DNA from: Linanthus parryae | Taxonomy: Eukaryota > Streptophyta > Magnoliopsida > Ericales > Polemoniaceae | Direction of reading: 5' to 3' | Length of the DNA stretch: 64,000 nt | NCBI GenBank assembly: GCA_023055425.1 | Contig: JALGPY010000005.1 | Location: forward strand, 3,683,501 to 3,747,500 | Shown here: piece by piece, positions 11,862 to 22,633 of the stretch | Layout: every line of letters begins with the position of its first letter | Position numbering within the stretch: position 1 is the stretch's first letter | Notes under the pieces: generated by a model | The model's input: only the letters and a program-made list of their open reading frames with translations | What the model was told of the DNA's origin: nothing | Databases searched by the model: none | Program-made: the position numbers and the translations under genes

Positions 11862-13084
11862 TCACGGTGTTGGTTCTTGAAGAGGAGGAGGAATGATTTT
11901 ACCTAAATAAATATCCATGAGGCCAGGGATATCGTCCTCATATTTCTTCACAAACTCGTCTACGAAATCTTTCTCCTTCATGATTAAGAACCTACCGAAG
12001 GAGACACTTTTCATTACCAACCCCTTTCCCTGCAGATACCGAACAAGCGTACATCGAGGGATGGTCCTCTTCTCTAAGCTACAACCAAGCACAGTCGGCC
12101 TCAGGGCAAGATCAACCGGCTGCCAACCCATCTTCTTCACCACAAAATCCATGGTTTGCTTAATCTTTCGCTCCGACAAAGCCATACATATCGGGAACGA
12201 CCTGAATGCCTTGAGAATCTGGGCATCAGTCATCCCACATCTCCGGTAAACCTCGATTTTCTTATCCCACGTTGACTTGGACATTTTAGTAAACACTTTG
12301 ATTGCCTCAACAAAGGACAACTTGTTTGGATCGAACCCCATTTCAGTAGCCCTTTTTATACTCTCCCCTAGACACAAAGACCCCAATACAGTAGGAAAAC
12401 AACGCATCATAAACAAGATTTGTTTGTGGGGCACACCGGCTTCTCTCAAAGCGGCTATATTAGGAGAAATTTTTGTTTGCTCTAAGAGCAAATACACGTG
12501 GTGCTCTAATCAATACAGCACATGACACGTCAGGAAGAAAGAGAATGAGTGGCAGACAAAAGAAAGTGAATTCCTACTTGTTCCTGACGTGTCCTGTGAT
12601 GTATTGATTAGAGTACCACGTCATATTTGCTCTTGGAGCAAGCAATAATTACTCATATATTAGGATCAATGATCTTTTGAAGGCTAAATGTAAGGAGTCT
12701 GGGGTTGGCTTTCAACGTCTTGAGGACAATTTCATCAGATGAGAGTAAACCTTTTGTGAAATTGTAAAGAGGGACGATCTGGTTGTGCAAACTGGAGGTT
12801 AACATAGATGGGTTGGAGCAGATAAAGCGAGGGAGGTCAGTATTGGAGAAACCTATTGTGCGACGAAAGAAGTCCAGCTTGGGCAAAAGGGTCTTTTCCG
12901 GGTGGAGGGAATTGAAGATGTGAGGGCGCTGAGAAAGGAGTTTGGAGAGATGGGTGTTGGTAAAACCATACCTTTTGAGGAGGGTTTTGGTCAGCTCCAC
13001 CTTGTCCACCACATCTGGTGATGATGACCCTTTTGCTCCGTCTTCTATAGTCGACTCCGATGAGAAGAAATGCGTCGCCGGCAT
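11862..13084 (-). pseudogene. mTERF family gene, copy A (broken by MITE and plastid DNA)
   Basis: The N-terminal part (13084-12666) and C-terminal part (12455-11862) together cover most of an mTERF-domain protein like the intact copies at 21437 and 30445. Shared motifs include LLKRYGFTNTHLSKL, NIAALREAGVPHKQIL, YRRCGMTDAQIL, MDFVVKKMGWQPVDLA and KKYEDDIPGLMDIYLGKI. The two parts are separated by a 190 bp MITE that introduces stops. The homologous reading begins only at PATHFFS, because the mitochondrial targeting segment is replaced by the plastid-derived insertion. It is therefore non-functional as an mTERF, although both halves remain open. Confidence 0.9.
12466..12655. mobile_element. 190 bp foldback MITE inside mTERF copy A
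   Basis: Flanked by a perfect 10-bp direct repeat tatattagga (12456-12465 and 12656-12665). The whole element is a long imperfect inverted repeat: ctctaagagcaaata...acacgtcagg at the left pairs with cctgacgtgt...tatttgctcttggag at the right. A 9-10 bp duplication suggests a Mutator-type MITE, but the superfamily is uncertain. It interrupts the mTERF reading exactly at DPNI / NIAAL. Confidence 0.85.
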
Positions 13085-13127
13085 TAATTCAACTCCTTCT
13101 TTCGCAAAAAGAAGGAGTTGAATTAAT
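13083..13127. repeat. Perfect 20-bp-arm hairpin at mTERF/plastid DNA junction
   Basis: Positions 13083-13102 (attaattcaactccttcttt) and 13108-13127 are exact reverse complements around the 5-base loop cgcaa. The hairpin lies precisely between the end of mTERF homology and the start of plastid homology. Confidence 0.95.
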
Positions 13128-13144
13128 GGATTTATTAGATCCGT

Positions 13145-13218
13145 CGGGACTGACGGGGCTCGAACCCGCAGCTTCCGCCTTGACAGGGCGGTGCTCTGAC
13201 CAATTGAACTACAATCCC
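13145..13218 (-). tRNA. trnD-GUC: Plastid-type tRNA-Asp (GUC), in NUPT
   Basis: The 74-nt minus-strand sequence starts GGGATTGTAGTTCAATTGGT, has anticodon loop CTGTCAA and T-loop GGTTCGAGCC, and ends GTCAGTCCCG. It matches the conserved plastid gene. In the nucleus it is likely a silent copy. Confidence 0.93.
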
Positions 13219-13313
13219 AGGGAAAGAGGGGATATAGCAGAAAATTTGATTCTTTTTGATTTCTCTGTAAAGGACAAGGGTTTCTACAATCTTATGGTAG
13301 ATTGGCAAATTAT

Positions 13314-13397
13314 TGGGCCGAGCTGGATTTGAACCAGCGTAGACATATTGCCAACGAATTTACAGTCCGTCCCCATTAACCACTCGGGCATCGACCC
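13314..13397 (-). tRNA. trnY-GUA: Plastid-type tRNA-Tyr (GUA), in NUPT
   Basis: The 84-nt class II tRNA begins GGGTCGATGCCCGAG, has anticodon GTA in CTGTAAA, a long variable arm and end CAGCTCGGCCCA. It is the next gene in the plastid trnD-trnY-trnE cluster. Confidence 0.93.
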
Positions 13398-13461
13398 AGG
13401 AAGAATAAATTTTAGGCTTATTTTATTGGTAATCCATGATCAACTTCCTTTCGTAGTACTC

Positions 13462-13534
13462 TACCCCCAGGGGAAGTCGAATCCCCGCTGCCTCCTTGAA
13501 AGAGAGATGTCCTGAACCACTAGACGATGGGGGC
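13462..13534 (-). tRNA. trnE-UUC: Plastid-type tRNA-Glu (UUC), in NUPT
   Basis: The 73-nt minus-strand sequence starts GCCCCCATCGTCTAGTGGTT, has anticodon TTC in CTTTCAA and ends CCTGGGGGTA. In plastids this tRNA also feeds tetrapyrrole synthesis; this nuclear copy is presumably inert. Confidence 0.93.
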
Positions 13535-14110
13535 ATACTTACCCGACCGCCATTCTACTATGATCATAGTATGATCAGTTTTTTGAAATTGTCAATATAA
13601 TGATAATGGAATGCTATGATTAGACCGAAGGTCTCTTTCTATTTTTGATGATGATTTAATCAAATTGTTTGATTCGTTAGTCATGAATTATTCATTCTAA
13701 TCGCCATTCATTCGATTTCGATTCGTTGGATATATTCAATATATCGATAAAATATTCTATTAAATTAGATTAGAATACTATACTAAAACTAAAAAAAAGG
13801 CCAATACCGAGAAAAGAAAAGGAATTAGGGTCGTTTTTAAATATAATTGGGTGCTATGTACATCCCATATATAAATTTGATATCTACATATATGAAAAAA
13901 TTTATATATTAAGCTTTTTTTTGTTAGAGAGTTTCACTTTATATACTATACTGTACAGCGTTATACACTACAATAAGACTAATATAGAGTATGGTAGAAA
14001 GAGATATATGAATCTTTCTTTCTACCATACTATCGGATCATAGAGAATACTGCCGAGTCTACTTCGCCCATTTCATTTAAACTAGGAAATGAGAATCCTT
14101 TTCATTTTAT

Positions 14111-14245
<135 letters not shown>

Positions 14246-14440
14246 TTACTTCACAATAACTCGGGATTTAATCCCCTAGAGATGTTAAATCTTTCGCCTG
14301 TAATTTCAATGGGTGAATTACCTCTCGATGATATTGAATCAGATTAATATCATTAATAACAATATCTGACAAATCACTTTATCCTCGAGAATTAAATAGT
14401 ATACCATAGGAGGGTCTTTTATCCATCCATATATATAATA

Positions 14441-16334
14441 TAATGCTACTAACATTTGTACTAATCCACATATACCTTTCTCCTCCCCTTCCAGTTTTGG
14501 AAACAACACTTTTACCTCTTTAGTGTTCCAAACTCCAATTTGGGAATATTTATGCTGACAGCAGAAACAGAGTTACTTTGTCCCATATCAGTTTTCGGGA
14601 AACAAAGGGGACGTGCTTTTAGGAATACATTTTTGATTAATTTATCTTCAACCTATTTTAACCTTACAATTTTGAAAATTTCCAACATATATCTCTACGG
14701 AACTTACACACGTGTACATTTTTGTCATTTTAATTTCTCACAACAGGTCCATAGTAGATTTTACCGAACATGAAATTACTATAACAATATTTCACCGCAA
14801 CTTTCATGCAATATTAACCAAACAACATTTTATCTATAACTCAAGACAATTTTCCCACAATAACTCTCATACCCAGCGGCGGAGCAGGAAATCAAACCAG
14901 TCGGGGCAAAATTAGGATGTGACGGAAATTTTAAATTCCAGGGGACATTTATGTATTTTCTATATGGTCTTAATGTAAAATAGCTATAATAATAGAGGTG
15001 TTAGTGGAGTTTTCAAGAAGTTAGGGGTGGCACCTCAAGTAGATCTGCCATGCTCATACAGCAGCTTCCAACACCGCCACAACATTCCCGAACTAGTCCA
15101 CAATACCGAGAGTATCAGTATGTCATTTCATATTGTATTCTCTTTTCTAATAATGATACAATTGAAGAAGCTGATGACGATGATGATATCAATGGTTTCT
15201 TCTACATTTTCAGCTAATTTATTTACTACTGAAGCAAAACATAAGCTACAGTTGAATGGAGTACAGTAACATTATTAGTGCATACTGCTCGTGGTACGGC
15301 TGCTTTCACAGTCAATGTGCAGCATGTTTGTAAACCCTTTCCCATTGAGAAGAAATCATCCGCAGTTGGTGTAGAACATGATAAAATTGAAGTCAATTGC
15401 TGAGATTCGCCATTGGTTTGATGATGATCTGAAATCTTCTAAGTTCATGTCAGAATGTCCTTCATCCGCATCATCTATAATAGCTCCAATCCACTGATCT
15501 TCGTAAGGAACCTTCTCAGTCTTCTTTCATGAGACACTAATTCAGAGCGTACCATCATGAGTTCTAGTTCCCACAATAACTGATTCTTCTCCATCCTTTC
15601 TTGAAAAAACTCATCACTGGAGCTGCTGATTAGCAGCACTTGAAAGTGAGTACAAGTATGAGGCGTGCGCGCACAGCAAATTTACGTATAGCTAAAATGC
15701 TAAATAATAATATCATTTCACAGTCTGGTTTTAACCTGCCTGCATTTGGCACCAAAAAATGAAAGTAAATGAGAAACATCTATACATTGTATTTACTAGT
15801 ATAAGGTGGAGAACCCTTGGTGAGGTGATGAACATTTAACTCAATTTGATTAACGACATCTCTTAAGCAAAATCACTAGCATGCCCCCAGACAGACAGAA
15901 TGGGGTTTGAACTCTAAACATCTATCCAAGTACGGAACAAAAGCAAGAAGCGAAACGTCATCACTCTTACGGAAGTTAATGAAATCTAACTGCTAATGTA
16001 AAAGGTAGCCTATTCCTTTTTAACAAATTGATCCATGACGTGGTTCCTAAAAACAACTCAATTAGATGGAGCAGTAAGAGTGTACCTTAGATGATTTTCT
16101 TCCGACCAAATCATTGGCCTGCACATATTTCAGAACTGTGTTTCATGGTAGAATCCTCATGTCCAAATTCAAGATGAGCAGACTCGAATTCCTGGCCACA
16201 GTGACAGCTCCAAAACCTATCTTTTTTGGCAAGAGAATCCATAATTTCCACAAATTTCTGCACACTGACAGGTCCTATTGTCGCGCAGATAGATCTAGAT
16301 ATGCAAGTTACAAGTTTATGTTTCACAGCACCAA
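14441..16334. other. No gene supported
   Basis: Only short ORFs without recognisable domains. The 5' end of mTERF copy A is not found on this side of the plastid insertion, so it was deleted or lies elsewhere. Confidence 0.4.
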
Positions 16335-17021
16335 CTAATCAGTATCCATAATCTGTGCAACTCTCGGGTCAGACACATTCACAAAATGTGGGTACGATTG
16401 GAATGCTAAAAGAATCTCGACATCAGAAAATCCACATCCATGCAAAACCTCCATTCTGTGCTCAAATGTTGCCTTGCGTATTATACTCAACACTTCAAGT
16501 GCACGAACAAACAACAACTTGGAAGGGCATAATCCCATTCCAGTAGCTCTGTTTATACTTTGCACAAACCTATCAGAGCAATTAAACAATGCCTTGGTAG
16601 CATGCCACAGGAAGAACACAATCCTGGACTCGGGCACCCCGGCTTCACTCAAAGCAGCTATACTGGGAACATCTTTCTCAATGCTACTAAGAACTCCGCG
16701 GGTACGCTTCATCAATAAATACCATCTTTTCATCAGAAACCAGGAAGCTAATGAGGTAATTGTAACAAGATTTTACATGGTTGTGTAGATGTCAGGATAA
16801 AATGCCAGGGTTATAGAATGAAACTGTCAATGACTGTTAGAGAAGCCTCTAGAATGAAAGAATTCGAGTTTAGGCTTACGGGTTGGTTCTCTCGAGGCTG
16901 TAAGAGATGATGAGTTCTGGATGCTTAGTGAACCATTCAGAGATGTGGGTATAGTGAATCCATTATTTCTAAAGAGGGTTTCGATTCTCTCTAAGTTTTC
17001 AAACTTTGGTCGGAATATCAC
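16335..17021 (-). pseudogene. mTERF family remnant, copy B
   Basis: Minus-strand pieces 17021-16827 (FENLERIETLFRNNGFT...) and 16733-16335 (IAALSEAGVPESRIVFFL...SINRATGMGLCPSKLLFVRALEVL...HGCGFSDVEILLAFQSYPHFV) follow the mTERF repeat pattern of the cluster but are much more diverged. They are in separate frames and lack the C-terminal third. This is probably an old dead copy. Confidence 0.7.
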
Positions 17022-18035
17022 CTCAGTAGAGAAAAAGTTTCTCGCCGCTGGTGTGTCCTACTTAAGAACCAGGGTTGCCAAACGGGCACTAAGAGCAAGC
17101 ACCATATTAATCAATAGAAGAATTGCATTTGTGAGAGGCAAGTATATAAATTCAGAAATTGAATGTATGTGTTAACTACTCAGTGCGCTCAAGAAGCGCC
17201 AGAACCATCACTCTGGGGACGACTTCTCTTTTCGGGACTCTGCCAGAATTGCTTTAGCATTATCTCTCCCTCTCAGAAGATATCTCTAAATAAATATCCC
17301 TCTTCCTAACCGGAAAATGAACAACTATATTACCAACCAGTTTACATATGAAATTATTTCTTTTTCCGTCTTGTGGTATCAACAATTGCCTGTTTGGAGA
17401 ATGTCTTCAAATAATTTTTTCAATTATAAATACATACATGTGTATACCCCAATAACATATTCAAAATCTTGATGATGTCTTAGGTCCCCAAACAAGCCCA
17501 TGATATACAATTATACACTAATATGTTTCTTGGTAGGTTCACTTGGTGAAGAAAATGAACTCCTTTTAATCATCTGTTGAAAGTACATATACTCTACCTG
17601 AAGCTCCTAGCATTTGCACTTCATCACTACCCAAAATCAGCATGTTACTTATACTAATACTCTTCGGAAAGCATTTCCTATTGTTATGAGATGGAACACT
17701 AAACAACCTAAAGAAAATAAAATCAAAACTTAGGAAAACATAATTCAATCAACATAGCAATGGCTTTTGCAATATTCTAATACACTGACCTACAGGTGGT
17801 GCAAAATGAGCCTCAAAGTTCGGTAGTTAAAACACGTGCAGTCATACATCCTAGTAATAGACAATGGTTTTGTGATTCCAAACCTCATTGTTAGTTCTAC
17901 CGCATGCAGCATAAAAGAAGTAAAACAAGAGTAACAAAAGCATAGGTGAAGTTCCATAAGAGTTACCACTTCTTCAATAACAGTTCTCCATCCCTTTTCC
18001 ATCAGAGCAGGGACATTCGATCACAGTAATGGTTC
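17022..18035. other. No gene; mTERF 3' flank homology
   Basis: No coding region is seen. From about 17790 to 18035 the sequence parallels the 3' flanks of copies A and G (gcagtcatacat..., tttcaaacctcat..., gaagttccat...agttac), so flank and gene were duplicated together. Confidence 0.5.
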
Positions 18036-18770
18036 TCAAGGGGGACTGGTTTTAGCTAAATAAATATCCATGAGGCCAGGGACATCATCCTCGTACTTCT
18101 TCACAAACTCGTCTATGAAATCTTTCTCCTTACAGTGTAAGAAACTACCCAAAGAGATACTTTTCCTTAGCAACCCCTTCCCCTGCAGAAATCTAACAAC
18201 CCTACATCGGGGGATGGTCCTCTTCTCTAAACTATAACTGAGCACAGTCGGATTCACGGCAAGATCAACCGGCTGCCAACCCATCTGTCTGACGACGAAA
18301 TCCATGGTTTTGACTATGTTTTCCTCTGCCAAACACATAAATTGCGGCGACGACCTGAAGGCCGTTAGAATATGGGCGTCAGTCATCCCACATCTGCGGT
18401 AAACCTCCATCTTCTTATCTCGTGTTGACTTGGACGTGGAAACGAACACTTTGATTCCATCTTCTTATTCGGGTGGAATCCCATTTCGGTGGCCTGTTTT
18501 ATACACTCGGGTAGAGAAGAGTAGCCCAATGCAAATGGGTAAGAGCGCAGCAGATGCAAGATTTGCTTCTGGGGCACCCCGGCTGCTCGCAATGCGGCAA
18601 CATTGGGAGCAATCGTCTTGTCTACGCTACATGTAATTGTTCTGGGGCTGCGTTTCAAGATATTCACTACACTGTCTTCTTCAGACTCAGAATCAGAATC
18701 AGAATAATCAGAATCATCAGATGATGAAAGTAGTAGTAAATGTTTAATGAAATTGTACCAGGGGATTATC
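18036..18770 (-). pseudogene. mTERF family pseudogene, copy C (5' truncated, frameshifted)
   Basis: Two minus-strand frames cover the middle and C-terminus: 18667-18455 (APNVAALRAAGVPQKQIL...EMGFHPNK) and 18449-18036 (STSKSTRDKKMEVYRRCGMTDAHIL...MGWQPVDLA...YEDDVPGLMDIYLAK). A deletion of roughly 17-20 bases near 18450-18465 shifts the frame after GFHPNK. Homology stops near 18770, within the segment encoding IVPWYNF, so the N-terminus is missing. Confidence 0.88.
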
Positions 18771-19017
18771 CTTTCTGTTTGGGAGATGAGACTTTCACGG
18801 TTTCACACCCCTTTATTGTTTCAAACTTGAGGACACTTGCACCCTTTGTAAAGTATCGTACTTTTTTTTAGAATCGTGTAATATCATGAATTTGTCCAAA
18901 AAAGTACTTTCGGCATTAATAACCACACCAAACTACCTAGCCGTGTCATAATTAAGGAGCATAAATTACCTAAAAATTTTCAAACTAGAAGGGCACTTCA
19001 GGGCGTGAAAATTTCTT

Positions 19018-19021
<4 letters not shown>

Positions 19022-19055
<34 letters not shown>
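19022..19055. repeat. Poly-C tract, 34 bases
   Basis: An uninterrupted C run followed by gcgcc. The surrounding 18771-19390 sequence has no gene. Homopolymer length is prone to sequencing and assembly error. Confidence 0.9.
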
Positions 19056-19056
<1 letters not shown>

Positions 19057-19389
19057 CGCCAATTTCGATTAAAATCGGTTATTTTTAATTTAAGTCTATT
19101 TGTTACGTTGTTTTGCAATTTTGAATAGAATATGTTTTAGATTAATGTTATACTACGTTATACTACTACAGATTATTTAATCTCCGATCTTGTACTTCCT
19201 CTCACATTCTGCAGGCTCAAACCATACAGTTTTCTATTTTTTCAACTAGTCAGCTTATTTTTTCATATTATTTTCAACTGGTCAAATGTTTGGCTGCTAC
19301 CAGTTTTCTATTTTTTCAACTAGTTAGACCCTCAGTCTCAGGCCAGTTTCAGGTCGACTGTAAATTGAAGCCAAACATTTCGAAGATGC

Positions 19390-20390
19390 GAGATTCGTGA
19401 ATTGGGCACCCCTGCTTCTCTCAATGCAGCAACATTAGGAGCAAATCGTCTTCTGGAGGCTACATGACGGGCTTGCTTTTCATGATCTTCACTACCACCA
19501 AAATCATGTCATCATCAGATAAAAGTAGAGTTTTAGTGAAACTACACCAGGGGACTATCTGATTCTGAAAACTGGAAATCAAGAGAGGTGGGTTCAAACA
19601 AGCAATTTTAGGAAGGTCGGTGTTAGAGAAACCCGTACCACAAAAGAACTCCAACTTAAATAAATATTCTAGGATTTAAGCGAAGATTTCTCAGTCTACT
19701 ACTAGTGTCTCTCAGCACTTGTCCGTAGATCTACTCCTCCCTTCCACTCCCAACGTCCACAAAAGCTATGATTTAATCTCCAATACTGGCAATGCTGCAT
19801 TCTTCATGGTTTTGTGTCATGTCTTGGTGGGAGGATATCATCATAAAGGCTCGTTGAGCAGTATTGCATGCATTGCGTGCCTCTGAATTTCATTCTACCC
19901 TCCAAAACTATATGCAAGTGCAGCCTTCTGAACTGAATTTCAGCATATCATGTCAAGCAATATCCGCAGGCTTCCAACCTATCTTTCTCTAACGGAAGAA
20001 CTCATATCTTTCACAAGTTTCTGCTCAGACAAATACATACGAATGCTTATCAGACAACCCAGAAGATCTCCTAAATACCTTCTTGAAAAATTAGACATAC
20101 CAACCCAATCCTCTTTCACATATCCGATCCAAGTACTGGTTCCTAAGGAGTGATTTTCCCCAAATTAATATCCATGAGGCCGGGAACATCATTCTTGTAT
20201 TTGTTCACAAACTTGTCTTTCAAATCTTTCTCCTTCTTTTGCAACAAAGTATAGAAGGAAATACACTTTTTCCTTATCAGCCCATTCCCCTCCAGATATC
20301 TGACAATGGTGGATGACCCTCCTCTCTAACTAATAAGAGAGCAGTTGGATACCGCGCAAAATCAACGGGCTGCCAACCTACATTGTTCAA
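19390..20390 (-). pseudogene. mTERF family remnant, copy D (two separated pieces)
   Basis: 19660-19390 encodes an N-terminal/middle fragment (GTGFSNTDLPKIACLNPPLL, NQIVPWCSFTKTLL). 20390-20150 is a C-terminal fragment in several frames (the reverse of ctgccaacctacattgttc, and gatatccatgaggccgggaacatcat, equivalent to MGWQPVDLA and DVPGLMDIYLG). The pieces are separated by about 490 bp of unrelated sequence and carry indels. Confidence 0.72.
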
Positions 20391-21249
20391 AACAAAAATA
20401 GAAGTTCGAAAAGATGAATATATTCAAGTAGGAAACAATTTTAAAACGAAAATGGTCATAATTGTACCTACATATACCATTGGATGCTCATGAACTCTGG
20501 CATATTATGATTTTGACATAGTTCTCAAGTTTCGACAAACATAAAAGGTAGATAACATTCCTAGTTAAAATAAAACTAGATCAGAGAGCAACAACGGATG
20601 GAGCAATAAGTTAACAAAGGTAAACATAAACTAGTCTCTGTAAATGGTCGGCAGCAGATTTGAGCCATATCCCTGTCCATGAACCAATTAGAGAAGCATC
20701 AGCCAGGTCACTGTGTGAGTCTTTACTAGTTGTCTAATATTAAGAAGTAGGGCTGGCTATAAGAGACCCCCATTTCATGACCACTGAAAGCTCTCTCCTT
20801 CCACAACTAGATGAAGGCAAAGTCCACGTAAATTGGTTTAAAATCCAAGAATGCAATTTGATTCAATTCAGTAATGAAAGAGCATTTTCTACAACTAATG
20901 AGATGGAACAATAAATGACCTGCACGTGACTAAATCAAAATTTAGAAAAGCCTGATAGCCAGAGAAAACCTAGCGAGTTCATTCAATATAGCAATGGTGT
21001 TCACAGATTCTAGTCACTGACTTACAAGTAATGTAAACAGAGTAACAAGAGCAATGGTGAATAACAATGAAGCAATGGTGTTGAAGTGCACTTGGAAGTT
21101 AAAAAAACAAGGTTGTGCAGTCATGCATTCCCGCAATGAACAATAGTTTTTGTGATCTTAACCTTATTATTATACAACATAAGATTAGCAAAACAAGAGT
21201 TGTAGATGAAGTTCCATTGGAGTTACCACTTTCTCAACACAGCCTCATC
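20391..21249. other. No gene; flank shared with 29.5-30.3 kb
   Basis: About 20450-21200 resembles 29570-30330 (for example ttggatgctcatgaac...aaattatgattt and gagagcaacaacggat). This supports tandem duplication of mTERF gene plus 3' flank. Confidence 0.5.
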
Positions 21250-21460
21250 GCTTCCCCATGAGGCCGGGGACATCAACCTCGTATTTCTTCACAAACATGT
21301 CTACGAAAATTTTCTCATTCATTGATAATAAAGTAATCAAGGAGATACTTTTCCTTAATAACCTCCTCCCAGCAGATATATAGCAACTGTGCATCTGGGG
21401 ATGATCCTCTTCTCTAATCTACATTGGGAGCTACAGTTAATCAGTCTGGGGCTGCGTTTG
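21250..21460 (-). pseudogene. mTERF family C-terminal remnant, copy E
   Basis: The minus strand of this stretch contains degraded versions of the family C-terminus (catgaggccggggacatc = DVPGLM; cctcgtatttcttcacaaacatgtc; ggggatgatcctcttctctaatct). It abuts the 3' end of the intact copy F, suggesting unequal exchange or a local tail duplication. Confidence 0.65.
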
Positions 21461-22633
21461 GACGTCGGAATGAAGAAGCAATAGTTCTTGAGGAGGAGGA
21501 TTGATTTTCCCCAAATAGATATCCATGAGGCTGGGGACATCATCCTCGTACTTCTTTACAAACCTGTCTATGAAATCTTTCTCATTCATGGCCTTTAAGA
21601 AAGTCCCCAAGGAGATATTTTTCCTCAATAACCCCTTCGCCTGGAGATATTTAACAACTGTGCATCGGGGAATGATCCTCTTCTCTAAACTTAAACCAAG
21701 CACATTCGGATTCAAGGCAACATCAACTGGCTGCCAACCCATCTTTTTGACGACAAAATCCATGGTTTTCTCAATGTTGTGCTCTGACAAAAACATACAT
21801 ATGGGGAATGACTTGAAAGCCATAAGAATGTGGGCATCAGTCATGCCACACTTGCGGTAAACCTCCGTCTTCTTATCCCGTGTTGACTTGGAGGTCACAG
21901 CGAACAACTTAACGGCATCAGCAAAGGAGATTTTATTTGGGTCGAATCCCATTTCCGTGGCCTGTTTTATGGAAGCCCTTAGAGACGACGACCCCAAGGC
22001 AGTTGGAAGAGTACGCAGCAGATAGAGTATTTGCTTATGGGACACCCCGGCTTGTCTCAATGCGGCTACATTGGGAGCAATCGTCTTCTCGACGCTACAT
22101 GTAATCAGCCTGGGGTTGCGCTTGAGGATCTTCACTACACCTTGTTCAGCATCGTCAGAATCATCAGATGATAGAAGTAGTAAGTCTTTAATGAAATTGT
22201 ACCAGGGGACTATCTGGTTGTGCAAACTGCAGTCTAAAAGAGATGCATTCGAACAAGCCATTTTATGGAGGTCGGTGTTAGAGATACCTATACGGCGAAA
22301 GAAGTCCAATTTGGGCAAAAGGGTTTTATGTGCAGTAATGGAAGTGAAAAGGGATGAGCGCCGATTATGGATTTTGGAGAGATGGGCATCTGTGAATCCG
22401 TACCTTCTGAGGAGGGTTTTGGTGTCTTGTGCGCCGGCAACAGACGATGATGATCTTGTAGGGTTTTTGTCGTCGTCGTTGCTCAGAGAAAATAAAATTC
22501 CTTTACCTCCGTCTTCACTCGTCGAAACGACTGGCTCCGTTGAGAAGAAATGCCTCGCCGGCGACGTAATCCGGCCAATGCGCCAGAGAAAACTAGGGTT
22601 TCGGCGAAGATATTTGCTGAGCAAAATCAGCAT
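21437..22633 (-). CDS. mTERF family protein, intact copy F (398 aa)
   Basis: An intronless ORF encoding a plant mitochondrial transcription termination factor-like protein. Residues 1-35 (RRNPSFLWRIGRITSPARHFF) are basic, Ser/Arg rich and cleavage-like, suggesting mitochondrial import. mTERF helical repeats follow from about residue 68 to 375: KTLLRRYGFTDAHLSKI, PKLDFFRRIGISNTDL, NVAALRQAGVSHKQIL, EMGFDPNKISFADAV, YRKCGMTDAHIL, MDFVVKKMGWQPVDVALNP and KKYEDDVPSLMDIYLGKI. Family members bind organellar nucleic acid and affect transcription, splicing or ribosome biogenesis; the target of this one is unknown. Length and repeat content match copy G. The first ATG precedes the targeting sequence and is taken as the start. 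Confidence 0.92.
   Translation of the reverse strand: MLILLSKYLRRNPSFLWRIGRITSPARHFFSTEPVVSTSEDGGKGILFSLSNDDDKNPTRSSSSVAGAQDTKTLLRRYGFTDAHLSKIHNRRSSLFTSITAHKTLLPKLDFFRRIGISNTDLHKMACSNASLLDCSLHNQIVPWYNFIKDLLLLSSDDSDDAEQGVVKILKRNPRLITCSVEKTIAPNVAALRQAGVSHKQILYLLRTLPTALGSSSLRASIKQATEMGFDPNKISFADAVKLFAVTSKSTRDKKTEVYRKCGMTDAHILMAFKSFPICMFLSEHNIEKTMDFVVKKMGWQPVDVALNPNVLGLSLEKRIIPRCTVVKYLQAKGLLRKNISLGTFLKAMNEKDFIDRFVKKYEDDVPSLMDIYLGKINPPPQELLLLHSDVQTQPQTD

Noticed and set aside
13145..13534. Functional nuclear tRNA genes
   Set aside because: The three tRNAs are identical in type and order to the plastid cluster and sit in plastid spacer sequence, so they are treated as inserted plastid copies.
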